NCBI RefSeq assembly: GCF_001870435.1
Contig: NZ_MDDR01000016.1
Coordinates: forward strand, 124,001-188,000
Length of the DNA: 64,000 bases
Direction: 5' to 3'
Source of the DNA: Pseudomonas costantinii
GTDB taxonomy: Bacteria > Pseudomonadota > Gammaproteobacteria > Pseudomonadales > Pseudomonadaceae
Positions 52,838 to 61,574 of this stretch are shown here, piece by piece; positions within the stretch are counted from its first letter, which is position 1; each line of letters opens with the position of its first letter. The notes under the pieces are model-generated. The model ran no database searches and was not told where the DNA came from. It saw nothing but the letters and a program-made list of their open reading frames with translations. The translations under genes and the position numbers were made by a program.

Positions 52838-52942
52838 GATCTGCCCGATTTTAGAAACAAACTATGTCCCAGCATCGCATTTTTTGTTGTGTTTGGTGCA
52901 ACTAAGCTCTGTGCATCCCTTAACAACTGTTGGAGCTGCCCG

Positions 52943-53809
52943 ATGTTATCCACCCTCAAGCGCCTGACCCTGGCAACCGCCGCCCTGGCCTTCGCCGCCC
53001 ACGCCTCGGCGGCAGACCTGAAACTCGACGTGTACAACCCAGGTGAGGCCGCCATCTTCCCGGTCAGCTCGGTGCTGGTCAGCGGCGCGAAAGACGCCAT
53101 CCTGGTCGACGCGCAATTCGGCAAAAGCCAGGCCGAGCAGTTGGTGCAGAAAATCCGCGCCAGCGGCAAACACCTGACCACCATCTATATCAGCCATGGT
53201 GACCCGGACTACTACTTTGGCCTCGACACGCTGACTGCTGCCTTCCCCGATGCCAAGGTGCTGGCACCGCAACCGGTGGTCGACCATATCAAAGCCACCG
53301 TCGCCGGTAAGCTGGCGTTCTGGGGCCCGAAAATGGGCGCCGACAAACCGGCTAAAACCATCGTGCCGCAAGTACTTGAAGGCCACAGCCTGACCCTCGA
53401 AGGCCAGCAACTGGACGTGATCGGCCTGGACGGCCCACAGCCGGATCGCAGCTTTGTGTGGATTCCATCGATCAAGGCCGTGGTAGGCGGTGTAGTGGTC
53501 GCCGAAAACATCCACCTGTGGATGGCCGACACCCAGAGCGCGCAGTCCCACAAAGATTGGTTGGCTACGCTGCAACGTATCGAACAGCTGAAACCACACA
53601 CGGTGATTCCAGGTCACTACCTGGGTAACCCGTCGCTCAAATCCGTGGCCTTTACCGCCGATTACATCAAGGCCTTCGATAGTGAGACCGCCAAGGCCAA
53701 GGACTCTGCCGCCCTGATCGCGGCCATGAAAAAGCGTTACCCCACCCTGGCCGACGAAAGCTCGCTGGAACTGAGCGCTAAAGTCGCCAAGGGCGAAATG
53801 AAGTGGTGA
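52943..53809 (+). CDS. exported metallo-beta-lactamase-fold protein with altered metal motif
   Basis: A 288-residue precursor with signal peptide (MLSTLKRLTLATAALAFAAH, cut near ASA). The MBL fold is recognisable (VSGAKDAILVDAQFGKSQAE; IYISHGDPDYYFG; VIPGHYLGN), but the HxHxDH metal site reads His85-Gly-Asp87-Pro-Asp89-Tyr90: two of the three expected histidines are replaced. It may bind one metal or act as a non-canonical hydrolase. It is cotranscribed with the NAD(P)-binding gene 34 bases downstream. Function not inferred. Confidence 0.75.
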   Translation: MLSTLKRLTLATAALAFAAHASAADLKLDVYNPGEAAIFPVSSVLVSGAKDAILVDAQFGKSQAEQLVQKIRASGKHLTTIYISHGDPDYYFGLDTLTAAFPDAKVLAPQPVVDHIKATVAGKLAFWGPKMGADKPAKTIVPQVLEGHSLTLEGQQLDVIGLDGPQPDRSFVWIPSIKAVVGGVVVAENIHLWMADTQSAQSHKDWLATLQRIEQLKPHTVIPGHYLGNPSLKSVAFTADYIKAFDSETAKAKDSAALIAAMKKRYPTLADESSLELSAKVAKGEMKW

Positions 53810-53843
53810 TTGGTTTTAAACCCTAACCGTACTGGAGAGCGTC

Positions 53844-54458
53844 ATGAGCAAGATCGCAATCATTGGTGCCACCGGCCGTGCCGGTAGCCAACTGCTGGAA
53901 GAAGCCCTGCGTCGTGGGCATACCGTTACCGCCATCGCGCGCAATACCGACAAACTGGCTGTGCGCCCGGGCGTCACCGTCAAACAAGTCGATGCACTCG
54001 ACGCCAACGCCCTGCAACACGCCATCAGCGGCAGCGATGTGGTGATCAGTGCAGCGCACTTCTCGTCCCTGCCTGCCAGTGCGGTGATCGGCCCGGTAAA
54101 AAAGGCCGGTGTGAAACGCTTGCTGGTGGTCGGCGGTGCAGGTTCGCTGTTGCTGCCAGGAGGTAGCCGAGTGATCGACAGCCCGGGCTTCCCTGCTGAA
54201 TACAAGGCAGAAGCCACGGCTGGTGCGGAGTTTCTCGACACGCTGCGCCAGGAAAAAGAGTTGGATTGGACCTTCCTGTCGCCGTCGGCAGAGTTTGTTG
54301 AGACCGAGCGCACGGGTAAATTCCGCCTGGGCCAGGACGATTTGCTGGTGAGCAGCGAAGGCCGCAGTTGGATCAGTTTTGCCGACTTTGCGATTGCGTT
54401 GATTGATGAGGTGGAAACACCGAAGCACTCGCGCCAGCGCTTCACCGTCGGTTACTGA
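53844..54458 (+). CDS. NAD(P)-binding atypical SDR / NmrA-like oxidoreductase
   Basis: A 204-residue Rossmann protein starting MSKIAIIGATGRAGSQLLEE with GATGRAG as the dinucleotide loop, TAIARNTDKLAV setting NADP preference, and RLLVVGGAGSLLLPGGSRVI. It has the length of YwnB/BVR-type NAD(P)H-binding proteins without a full SDR catalytic Tyr-x-x-x-Lys. It probably reduces a small substrate or senses redox state. Second gene of a pair with the MBL-fold protein under a divergent LysR. Confidence 0.83.
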   Translation: MSKIAIIGATGRAGSQLLEEALRRGHTVTAIARNTDKLAVRPGVTVKQVDALDANALQHAISGSDVVISAAHFSSLPASAVIGPVKKAGVKRLLVVGGAGSLLLPGGSRVIDSPGFPAEYKAEATAGAEFLDTLRQEKELDWTFLSPSAEFVETERTGKFRLGQDDLLVSSEGRSWISFADFAIALIDEVETPKHSRQRFTVGY

Positions 54459-54469
54459 TGACCTCTGCA

Positions 54470-54556
54470 TAGCAACTGTCGAGCCTTGGCGAGGCTGCGT
54501 TCGCGGTGTGCCTGACACGCCGTCAACGCAGCCTCGCCAGGGCTCGACAACTGCTA
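54470..54556. repeat. REPIN of the GTCGAGCC family
   Basis: TAGCAACTGTCGAGCCTTGG..CTGCG and its inverse (AACGCAGCCTCGCCAGGGCT..) enclose about 22 bases. It lies between a plus- and a minus-strand gene. The last bases of its right arm (CTA at 54554-54556) are the TAG stop of the downstream LysR gene. A second copy is at 61032. Confidence 0.85.
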
Positions 54557-55426
54557 CGTGGGTTTTGCCTGATCGACCAGCCAGCTCATCAGCGCCTCAA
54601 GCCCAGCCGACGGCTCTGTCCCCGGCGGATACACCAGGTAATACCCCATCCCCGTCGGCACCCGCAGTTCAAACGGCGTCGCCAAGCGCCCAGCCTTCAG
54701 ATCCTCGCCAATCAACGCACTGTCGCCAATCGCCACGCCCGAACCTTGGGACGCCACTGTCATCGCCAGATCCAGCGTCTCGAAATGATGCCCTTGGGCC
54801 AAATTGCTCAAGCGCGTATTGGCCGCCTTCAACCAAAACGCCCAATCCCGCTCATCCCGCGCGGGGTGCAGCAGCACCTGTCGCTGCAAATCTGCCGGGG
54901 TGTGCAAACCGCTGAGCAACGCTGGCGCGCAGACCGGCGTGAGCTGTTCATCAAACAAATGTCGCGCCTCAGTCGATTGCTCGGCGATGGGCGCATAGAT
55001 CACCGCCGCATCGAATTGCTCGCGACGAAAGTCCACGGTGTAGGCCACGGTAGTGGTGAGTTCCACCGGTACATCCGGGCGTTCCTGTTGCCATTGCATC
55101 AGGCGCGGCAGCAGCCAACGCATCACGCAGGTGGAGGCCTTGATTTGCAGGGTCTCGCGCCGGTCGCCGATCTGCTCCACCGCATCAAGGATCAGGCCGA
55201 ACACTTGTTGTGCGCGCAACGACCATTCGCGGCCTTCCTCGGTCAGGCTCAAGCCCCGTGCCTGGCGCTGGAACAAGGCGTAGCCCAAATGACTTTCCAG
55301 CCCGGCAATCTGCCGGCTCACCGCGCCTTGGGTGATGTGCAATTGCTCGGCGGCGCGGGTGAAGTTGCAGCACTGGGCCGTGACCCAGAAGGTGTGCAAC
55401 GCGGGCAGCGGCGGAAGGCGTTTCAT
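54554..55426 (-). CDS. LysR-type regulator (GcvA-like), divergent from the aruI module
   Basis: A 290-residue regulator starting MKRLPPLPALHTFWVTAQCC, with the recognition helix around LHITQGAVSRQIAGLESHLG, the GcvA-group signature. It is divergent from aruI with a 111-base gap, so it probably controls the decarboxylase/dehydrogenase pair. In P. aeruginosa the aruIH genes are linked to the AruRS two-component system, so control by a LysR protein would be a different arrangement. Its stop codon is supplied by a repeat. Confidence 0.87.
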   Translation of the reverse strand: MKRLPPLPALHTFWVTAQCCNFTRAAEQLHITQGAVSRQIAGLESHLGYALFQRQARGLSLTEEGREWSLRAQQVFGLILDAVEQIGDRRETLQIKASTCVMRWLLPRLMQWQQERPDVPVELTTTVAYTVDFRREQFDAAVIYAPIAEQSTEARHLFDEQLTPVCAPALLSGLHTPADLQRQVLLHPARDERDWAFWLKAANTRLSNLAQGHHFETLDLAMTVASQGSGVAIGDSALIGEDLKAGRLATPFELRVPTGMGYYLVYPPGTEPSAGLEALMSWLVDQAKPT

Positions 55427-55537
55427 AGGGGCTAAGCCATGACGTGAGGACATGGCTAGTATGACTTTTTATCGATTGTTGGCGCTACCGGCCAGCCGGT
55501 CCAATACCGCCTCGAATCAATAACAAGAGCGACATGT

Positions 55538-57163
55538 ATGGCGACCTGCGGCGAAGTATTGGTCAACCTCCTGGAAAGCTACGGCGTGGACCAGGTGTTC
55601 GGCATCCCCGGCGTGCACACCGTGGAGTTGTATCGCGGCCTGGCCCGTTCCAGCATCCGTCACGTCACTCCGCGCCACGAACAGGGCGCCGGTTTCATGG
55701 CCGACGGTTATGCACGCACCCGCGGTAAACCCGGCGTGTGTTTCATCATCACCGGCCCCGGCATGACCAATATCACCACTGCCATGGGTCAGGCCTATGC
55801 CGACTCGATTCCGATGCTGGTGATTTCCAGCGTGCAATCGCGCAGCCAATTGGGCGGCGGGCGCGGTAAGTTGCATGAGTTGCCGAATCAGGGCGCGATG
55901 ATCGCGGGCGTAGCGGCGTTCTCCCATACCTTGATGTCGGCGGCGGAATTGCCCGGCGTACTGGCACGGGCATTCGCGCTGTTCCAGGCCGGCCGACCGC
56001 GCCCGGTGCATATCGAGATTCCACTGGATGTGCTGGTGGAAAACGCCGATGCACTGCTCGGCAGCGAGCCGGTCAGTGTGGCCCGTGCCGGTGCCGCGCC
56101 GTCGGCGGTCAAGCAGATGAGCCAGTTACTGGCCGCGGCCAAACGGCCATTGATCCTCGCTGGTGGCGGCGCGATTGATGCCGCCCCTGAGTTGACCCGC
56201 CTGGCCGAAACCCTCGGCGCGCCGGTGGCCTTGACCATCAATGCCAAAGGCATGCTGCCCTCCACACACCCGCTGCTGATCGGCTCGACCCAGTCCCTGG
56301 TCGCCACGCGCGCCTTGGTCGCCGACGCCGACGTGGTGCTGGCCATCGGCACTGAACTGGCGGAAACCGACTACGACGTGACCTTCGCCGGTGGCTTCGA
56401 GATCCCCGGCACGTTGCTGCGTATCGATATCGACCCCGACCAGACCGTACGCAACTACCCGCCGCAAGTGGCGTTGGTGGCCGACGCGCAGATCGCAACC
56501 GAAGCCCTGCTGGCCGAGCTGAACAGCAAGCCATTGCCTGATCGCAGCAGCGATTGGGGCGCTGAACGCGTCGCCCGTTTGTGGGCCGAATTGACGCCTG
56601 CTTGGGACGCCGCCACCCGTGCGCAAACCCTGTTCCTCAATACCGTCCTGGAAGAACTTCCCGGCGTTGTGCTGGTGGGCGACTCCACCCAACCGGTGTA
56701 CAGCGGCAACTTGACCCTGAACCTCGATCACCCACGCCGCTGGTTCAATTCCTCGACCGGCTACGGCACCTTGGGCTACGCCTTGCCAGCCGCCATCGGC
56801 GCCTGGCTGGGGCGTGGCGATGGGCAACCGGTGGTGTGCCTGATCGGCGACGGCGGGCTGCAATTCACCCTGCCGGAACTGGCCAGCGCGGTGGAAGCGC
56901 GCACGCCGGTCATCGTGCTGCTGTGGAACAACCAAGGCTACGAGGAGATCAAGAAATACATGGTCAACCGCGCCATCGAGCCGGTGGGCGTGGACATCTA
57001 CACCCCGGACTTTATCGGCGTGGCCAAGGCCTTGGGCTGCGCCGCCGAGAGTATCCAGGGCATCGAGCACCTGCGCGCTGCATTGCGTGCCGCCGTCGAC
57101 CGCCAGGGGCCGACGCTGATTGAAATCGACCAGGGCCTTTGGATGAAGGAGGTAGCGGTATGA
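55538..57163 (+). CDS. aruI: 5-guanidino-2-oxopentanoate decarboxylase (thiamine diphosphate enzyme)
   Basis: A 541-residue ThDP-dependent decarboxylase in the acetolactate-synthase-like fold: activator Glu48 in TPRHEQGAGFMADGYARTRG, and the ThDP/Mg motif starting at GDG 437-439 (IGDGGLQFTLPELAS.., ending WNNQGY). AruI decarboxylates 2-ketoarginine in the arginine transaminase pathway. No AruH-type transaminase is adjacent; instead it is coupled by ATGA to an aldehyde dehydrogenase that could oxidise the 4-guanidinobutanal formed. The substrate assignment is by family resemblance and context. Confidence 0.83.
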   Translation: MATCGEVLVNLLESYGVDQVFGIPGVHTVELYRGLARSSIRHVTPRHEQGAGFMADGYARTRGKPGVCFIITGPGMTNITTAMGQAYADSIPMLVISSVQSRSQLGGGRGKLHELPNQGAMIAGVAAFSHTLMSAAELPGVLARAFALFQAGRPRPVHIEIPLDVLVENADALLGSEPVSVARAGAAPSAVKQMSQLLAAAKRPLILAGGGAIDAAPELTRLAETLGAPVALTINAKGMLPSTHPLLIGSTQSLVATRALVADADVVLAIGTELAETDYDVTFAGGFEIPGTLLRIDIDPDQTVRNYPPQVALVADAQIATEALLAELNSKPLPDRSSDWGAERVARLWAELTPAWDAATRAQTLFLNTVLEELPGVVLVGDSTQPVYSGNLTLNLDHPRRWFNSSTGYGTLGYALPAAIGAWLGRGDGQPVVCLIGDGGLQFTLPELASAVEARTPVIVLLWNNQGYEEIKKYMVNRAIEPVGVDIYTPDFIGVAKALGCAAESIQGIEHLRAALRAAVDRQGPTLIEIDQGLWMKEVAV

Positions 57164-58602
57164 GCGCAGTCTTGAACGGTGTGTTTATCGGTGGTGAATG
57201 GCGTGCAGGCCATGACGTGTTGGAAGTGATCAACCCTGCGACCGAGGCCACCTTGGCCCACGTCAGCGTCGGTGATGCGAATGCCGTGACACAGGCGGTC
57301 GACGCGGCCAGCGCGGCCTTTATCGATTGGTCGAAAACCACCGGCCGGGATCGCGGCGCCCTGTTGCGCAACATTGCCCAAGGCGTGAGCGAACAGCGCG
57401 AACAACTGATGCAGTTGCAGTCGAGCAACAATGGCAAGCCGCTGTTTGAGGCGGGTATCGATGTGGACGACGTGATCGCCACGTTCGAGTATTACGCAGG
57501 CATCGCCGAAGACATGGACGCCGGGCAAGATCGCCCGGTGGCGCTGCCCAGCGATGATTTCAGCGCGCGCCTGCGCCGCGAACCGTGCGGCGTGGTGGGG
57601 CTGATCGTGCCGTGGAATTTCCCGATGGTCACCACCGCGTGGAAGCTTGCCCCGGCCCTCGCAGCGGGTTGTTGCGTGGTGCTCAAGCCGTCGGAAGTCA
57701 CGCCATTGGCGGAACTGCAACTGGCGCGAATTATTGCCGAGGCAGGGTTTGCGCCCGGGGTATTCAACCTGGTGTGCGGTACGGGTTTAGCCGTTGGAGC
57801 GCCGCTGGCAGCGGACCGTCGAGTCGCCAAAATTTCCTTCACCGGCAGTAACGCAGTCGGCGTGCAAGTCATGCAGCGCGCCGCCGAAACCATCAAGGGC
57901 GTGAGCCTGGAATTGGGCGGCAAATCCTCACTGCTGGTACTGGCCGACGCCGACCTCGACCTGGCGGTGGAACTGGCCTGTGGCGGTGGTTTTTTCAACG
58001 CCGGGCAGATGTGTTCCGCCACCAGTCGCGTGCTGGTGGCTGACAGCCTTGCGGACGAATTCCTGCAACGTTTGCAGGTGCGGGCTGAAGGGATTCGCGT
58101 GGCTGACCCGTTTGCCGAAGCGGTGGAAATGGGCGCGTTGATCAACCGTGCGCAGTATCAGCGGGTGCTGGGGCATATCCAGCGCGGCGTTGAGAATGGC
58201 GCTCGGTTGGTGTGCGGCGGCGAGCGTCCGGCGGACTTGTCGAAAGGCTATTTCATTCGCCCGACAGTGTTCACCGATGTGCCGTTGGACAGCGCGTTGT
58301 GGAACGAAGAAATCTTCGGGCCGGTGCTGTGTGTACGACGGTTCAGCACTGAGGGCGAAGCCATCGCCCTGGCCAACGACAGTGATTTCGGGCTGGTGGC
58401 CAGTGTGGTCAGCCGCAGCGCCGAAACCGCCGAGCGTGTGGCCAATGCCTTGCAAGTTGGGCTGGTGTGGATCAACGCGCCGCAGGTGATCTTCCCGCAA
58501 ACGGCGTGGGGCGGTTACAAGCAGAGCAGCATCGGCCGCGAGCTGGGGCCGTGGGGGTTGGCGGCGTTTCAGGAGATCAAGCATGTGATTCGGTCTAACT
58601 AA
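57160..58602 (+). CDS. aldehyde dehydrogenase family protein
   Basis: A 480-residue NAD(P)-dependent aldehyde dehydrogenase. The N-terminus is MSAVLNGVFIGGEWRAGHDV. It has the catalytic Cys at about 285 (GGGFFNAGQMCSATSRVLV), general-base Glu in SLELGGKSSLLVLAD and the cofactor loop FTGSNAVGVQ. The ATG overlaps the aruI stop (ATGA), so it is translationally coupled and should act on the aldehyde released by AruI, like KauB in arginine breakdown. Closest group is betaine/4-aminobutyraldehyde dehydrogenases. Confidence 0.9.
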   Translation: MSAVLNGVFIGGEWRAGHDVLEVINPATEATLAHVSVGDANAVTQAVDAASAAFIDWSKTTGRDRGALLRNIAQGVSEQREQLMQLQSSNNGKPLFEAGIDVDDVIATFEYYAGIAEDMDAGQDRPVALPSDDFSARLRREPCGVVGLIVPWNFPMVTTAWKLAPALAAGCCVVLKPSEVTPLAELQLARIIAEAGFAPGVFNLVCGTGLAVGAPLAADRRVAKISFTGSNAVGVQVMQRAAETIKGVSLELGGKSSLLVLADADLDLAVELACGGGFFNAGQMCSATSRVLVADSLADEFLQRLQVRAEGIRVADPFAEAVEMGALINRAQYQRVLGHIQRGVENGARLVCGGERPADLSKGYFIRPTVFTDVPLDSALWNEEIFGPVLCVRRFSTEGEAIALANDSDFGLVASVVSRSAETAERVANALQVGLVWINAPQVIFPQTAWGGYKQSSIGRELGPWGLAAFQEIKHVIRSN

Positions 58603-58614
58603 CAACAAAGCCCA

Positions 58615-58642
58615 ATGTGGGAGCTGGCTTGCCGGCTCCCAC
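58615..58642. repeat. REP palindrome
   Basis: TGTGGGAGC-TGGCTTGCCG-GCTCCCACA, 12 bases after the aldehyde dehydrogenase stop and about 115 bases before the next gene. It may act as a 3' hairpin separating the two. Confidence 0.85.
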
Positions 58643-58757
58643 AGCTGTTAGGTGTCACATTCAAGCCTGCAATTTTTCAATAGCGCCAACGACTTTCTCA
58701 TTTGCCCCCCTCCCCCGTGCGTGGCCTGATTCGCCCTTGTTCACTCAAGGCTCGCCC

Positions 58758-59945
58758 ATGGAAAACGTTCACGCAAAACCCACCACCGCCATTTGGCTGA
58801 TGATCAGCGTTGTACTGGTCGCGCTTAATCTGCGCCCATCGATGGCGGCAGTCGGCCCGCTGCTGTCATCGATTCGCGGCGATGTGCCGTTGAGCTTCAG
58901 CGGCGCAGCCTTGCTGACCATGCTGCCGGTCATGGCCATGGGCCTGGCGATGTTCTTTGGCATGGGCCTGGCCAAGCGCTTTGGCGAGCACCGCAACATT
59001 GTGGTGTCGCTGGTGGTGATTGGTGTGGCGACGCTGTCGCGGTTGTTCCTGGACTCGGCGTTGGAATTGATCGTCAGCGCCATCGCTGCCGGTGTGGGTA
59101 TCGCGATGATCCAGGCCCTGATGCCGGCGCTGATCAAGTCGCGGTTCAGCGACAACGTTTCGCTGTTCATGGGCCTGTACGTCACCGCCATCATGGGCGG
59201 CGCGGCGCTGGCTGCTTCGTTCTCGCCGTTCGTGCAAGTGCACACCGGCAGTTGGCGCATCGGCCTGGCGATCTGGGCGGTGCTCGCGCTGTTGGCCGTG
59301 GTGTTCTGGTATGCGCAACGTTCGATACTGCCGCCGCTGCCTCAAGCCGGTTCAGGCCCGCAAGAGTCGTTTTTCGGCAATCGCCGGGCCTGGTTGCTGG
59401 CACTCTTTTTCGGCCTTGGTACTGCGTCCTACACCTGTGTGTTGGCGTGGCTGGCGCCGTACTACGTGGAGCAAGGCTGGAGCGAACAGAATGCCGGTTT
59501 GCTGCTGGGGTTTCTGACGGCGATGGAAGTGGTGTCCGGCCTGGTCACCCCGGCCATTGCCAACCGCCGCCAGGATAAACGCGGGGTGGTCGCCGTGCTG
59601 CTGGTGTTGATCATCCTCGGTTTCTGCGGCTTGATCCTCAGCCCCCAACACTTGAGCCTGCTATGGCCTTGCCTGCTGGGCCTGGGTATCGGCGGCCTGT
59701 TTCCGATGAGCCTGATCCTCTCCCTCGACCACTTGGACAACCCGCGCCGCGCCGGTGGCCTGACGGCATTTGTGCAAGGCATCGGTTACTTGATTGCCGG
59801 TCTTTCGCCATTGATCGCCGGGATGATCCGCGACCAATTAGGCAGCTTCGAATGGGCCTGGTGGTCGCTGACGGCAGTGATCGCGGTGATGTTGCTGATC
59901 GTCACGCGCTTCAATCCAAAGCATTACGCGCAACATATCCGCTGA
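58758..59945 (+). CDS. CynX/NimT-family MFS transporter
   Basis: A 395-residue inner-membrane protein with about 12 helices, starting MENVHAKPTTAIWLMISVVL and continuing VALNLRPSMAAVGPLLSSIR, the N-terminal signature of the cyanate/2-nitroimidazole transporter group. The ATG at 58758 follows AAGGCTCGCCC; the open frame upstream to 58617 runs into a REP and is rejected. The substrate is probably a small organic anion or drug. It may serve the adjacent aru-like module, but that is inference. Confidence 0.86.
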   Translation: MENVHAKPTTAIWLMISVVLVALNLRPSMAAVGPLLSSIRGDVPLSFSGAALLTMLPVMAMGLAMFFGMGLAKRFGEHRNIVVSLVVIGVATLSRLFLDSALELIVSAIAAGVGIAMIQALMPALIKSRFSDNVSLFMGLYVTAIMGGAALAASFSPFVQVHTGSWRIGLAIWAVLALLAVVFWYAQRSILPPLPQAGSGPQESFFGNRRAWLLALFFGLGTASYTCVLAWLAPYYVEQGWSEQNAGLLLGFLTAMEVVSGLVTPAIANRRQDKRGVVAVLLVLIILGFCGLILSPQHLSLLWPCLLGLGIGGLFPMSLILSLDHLDNPRRAGGLTAFVQGIGYLIAGLSPLIAGMIRDQLGSFEWAWWSLTAVIAVMLLIVTRFNPKHYAQHIR

Positions 59946-60082
59946 CGTCGTGTTACCAACACTTTTTGTCCCACGCCAAACATAGAAACACCCTACAGAG
60001 CTTTCTATTGGCACGACCGTTCCGTTAAGCTTTTGCCCTTGTCGCGCGCTGCCTCAGTGCCAAGGCTTACCGGACGGAACGG

Positions 60083-61018
60083 ATGCTAAACAGTAATTTG
60101 CTCAGAAAGCTCGATATGCAGGACTTGATGGTGTTTATCGCCGTCTATGACCAGAGCAGCGTTACCGACGTGTCCGAGACGCTGTTCGTCAGTCAGTCCA
60201 CCGTGAGCTACAGCTTGAAGAAGCTGCGCACCAGCTTTGAAGATGAGCTGTTTATCAACACCCGGGCGGGCATGCGGCCGACGTACAAGGCCACCACCAT
60301 GTACGGCCATGTGCAGAAAATTCTGGAAAGCATCAACCTGTGCCACGCCGGTGGCCAGGCCTTTGACCCGATGCAGAAGGCTGTGACCTTTAATGTCTGT
60401 GCCCCGGAATACTTCGAACAACTGATTCTGCCGCGCCTGCTGAAGAACTTCGACCGCGCCGACCTGCCGGTGATCGTCAATGTGCAGAAGCTGGAAACCG
60501 ACATCCCCGCCGACGACCTGCGCGAAGGCCGTCTCGACCTGGTGATTTGCTTCGGCCCGCACTTTCATCGCGCCCACAAAGACTTCAAGACCCAGATGCT
60601 GCTGGAGGACGACCTGGTGTGCGTGTTCGACAAACGTTCGGCGCCCCGCGAGCCCGCGTTCAGCCTGCAATCCTTCGTTGAACGACGCCATGTGTTCCCT
60701 ACGCCTTGGACCTCAGACACCAACATGATCGACGGCTGGCTGGCGCGTCAGGCCCATAAACGCCAGGTGATTGCCCGAGCCAACAGCTACAGCGCGGCCT
60801 TGAAGCTGATCAGCGGCACCGACTTCATCGTCACCCTGCCCCGCCGCGTGCAAAAACTGCTGGCGCCGGCAACGGTGTTCGGCCATTGCGAAGCGCCCAA
60901 TGGGTTGCCGGGGTTCACCCTGGATATGCAGTGGAACGAAACCAGTGGACAGGACAGCGCCAATACCTGGTTCAGGGAACAGGTGGTAAAAGTCTGCGCT
61001 GACCAGGGATTACTCTAA
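60083..61018 (+). CDS. LysR-type regulator
   Basis: A 311-residue regulator starting MLNSNLLRKLDMQDLMVFIA with recognition helix SETLFVSQSTVSYSLKKLRT and the NodD/SyrM-like pattern EDELFINTRAGMRPTYKA. The effector domain contains DLVICFGPHFHRAHKDF. It lies in the same direction behind the CynX-type gene (137-base gap) and may regulate it. A repeat follows. Confidence 0.87.
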   Translation: MLNSNLLRKLDMQDLMVFIAVYDQSSVTDVSETLFVSQSTVSYSLKKLRTSFEDELFINTRAGMRPTYKATTMYGHVQKILESINLCHAGGQAFDPMQKAVTFNVCAPEYFEQLILPRLLKNFDRADLPVIVNVQKLETDIPADDLREGRLDLVICFGPHFHRAHKDFKTQMLLEDDLVCVFDKRSAPREPAFSLQSFVERRHVFPTPWTSDTNMIDGWLARQAHKRQVIARANSYSAALKLISGTDFIVTLPRRVQKLLAPATVFGHCEAPNGLPGFTLDMQWNETSGQDSANTWFREQVVKVCADQGLL

Positions 61019-61031
61019 CCTCCCGACCATG

Positions 61032-61132
61032 CGTAGCAGCTGTCGAGCCTTGGCGAGGCGGCGTCAGCGGTGCGTCAGCGGTGCGTCAGATACACCGCAA
61101 ACGCAGCCTCGCCAAGGCTCGACAGCTGCTAC
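61032..61132. repeat. REPIN of the GTCGAGCC family with an internal tandem repeat
   Basis: Arms GTAGCAGCTGTCGAGCCTTG.. (61032-61059) and the inverse GCCTCGCCAAGGCTCGACAG.. (61105-61132). Between them the unit GCGTCAGCGGT occurs twice and starts a third time (61060-61089), an expansion absent from the copy at 54470. Confidence 0.85.
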
Positions 61133-61142
61133 GGGAGATACC

Positions 61143-61505
61143 TTAGCCGATTGCGACTTTGCTGTAGGAATCGCGGTCCATGTCTACCAGCAGAACACTG
61201 AGTTGAACCTGTAAATCCGCCGGCCAGTCACCCAGATCCTGCAACGCCGCCAACAGGCTTTCCGACAACTGCTTCTTGACCTGTGGCGACCGTCCGCTGA
61301 GCAGCGACAACGTCACCGCGATAAAACCGCGCGGGCTGAGGGATGTGCCTACCTGGAAACTCTCCACTTTCACTGCCCGGCTTTTGATATCGAACTCGGA
61401 ACCGAACTGCCCGGATGCCATCAGCACATTGTTGAGCCGCAACAGGGTTTTCTCGACGGCCAGGTCCGGCAGGTTAGCGGTGTATTCCAGGTGCAGGTGC
61501 GGCAT
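61143..61505 (-). CDS. 5-carboxymethyl-2-hydroxymuconate delta-isomerase family protein
   Basis: A 120-residue tautomerase-superfamily protein starting MPHLHLEYTANLPDLAVEKT; Pro2 would be the catalytic base after Met removal, and the length and internal pattern match CHMI (HpcD), which isomerises a ring-cleavage product in homoprotocatechuate breakdown. No other hpc genes are nearby, so it may act on a different enol. It is the last gene of a same-strand run with ltrA and a LysR gene; 69 bases separate it from ltrA. Confidence 0.82.
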   Translation of the reverse strand: MPHLHLEYTANLPDLAVEKTLLRLNNVLMASGQFGSEFDIKSRAVKVESFQVGTSLSPRGFIAVTLSLLSGRSPQVKKQLSESLLAALQDLGDWPADLQVQLSVLLVDMDRDSYSKVAIG

Positions 61506-61574
61506 GAAAGCTCCAAATTGTTGTAGGAAAAGAGTCCTACATATACCACGTGGCCGAACTGAATCAGACCGTTT

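Noticed and set aside
54470..61132. GTCGAGCC-type repeats as a CRISPR array
   Set aside because: Only two widely separated inverted copies, no regular spacers and no cas genes.
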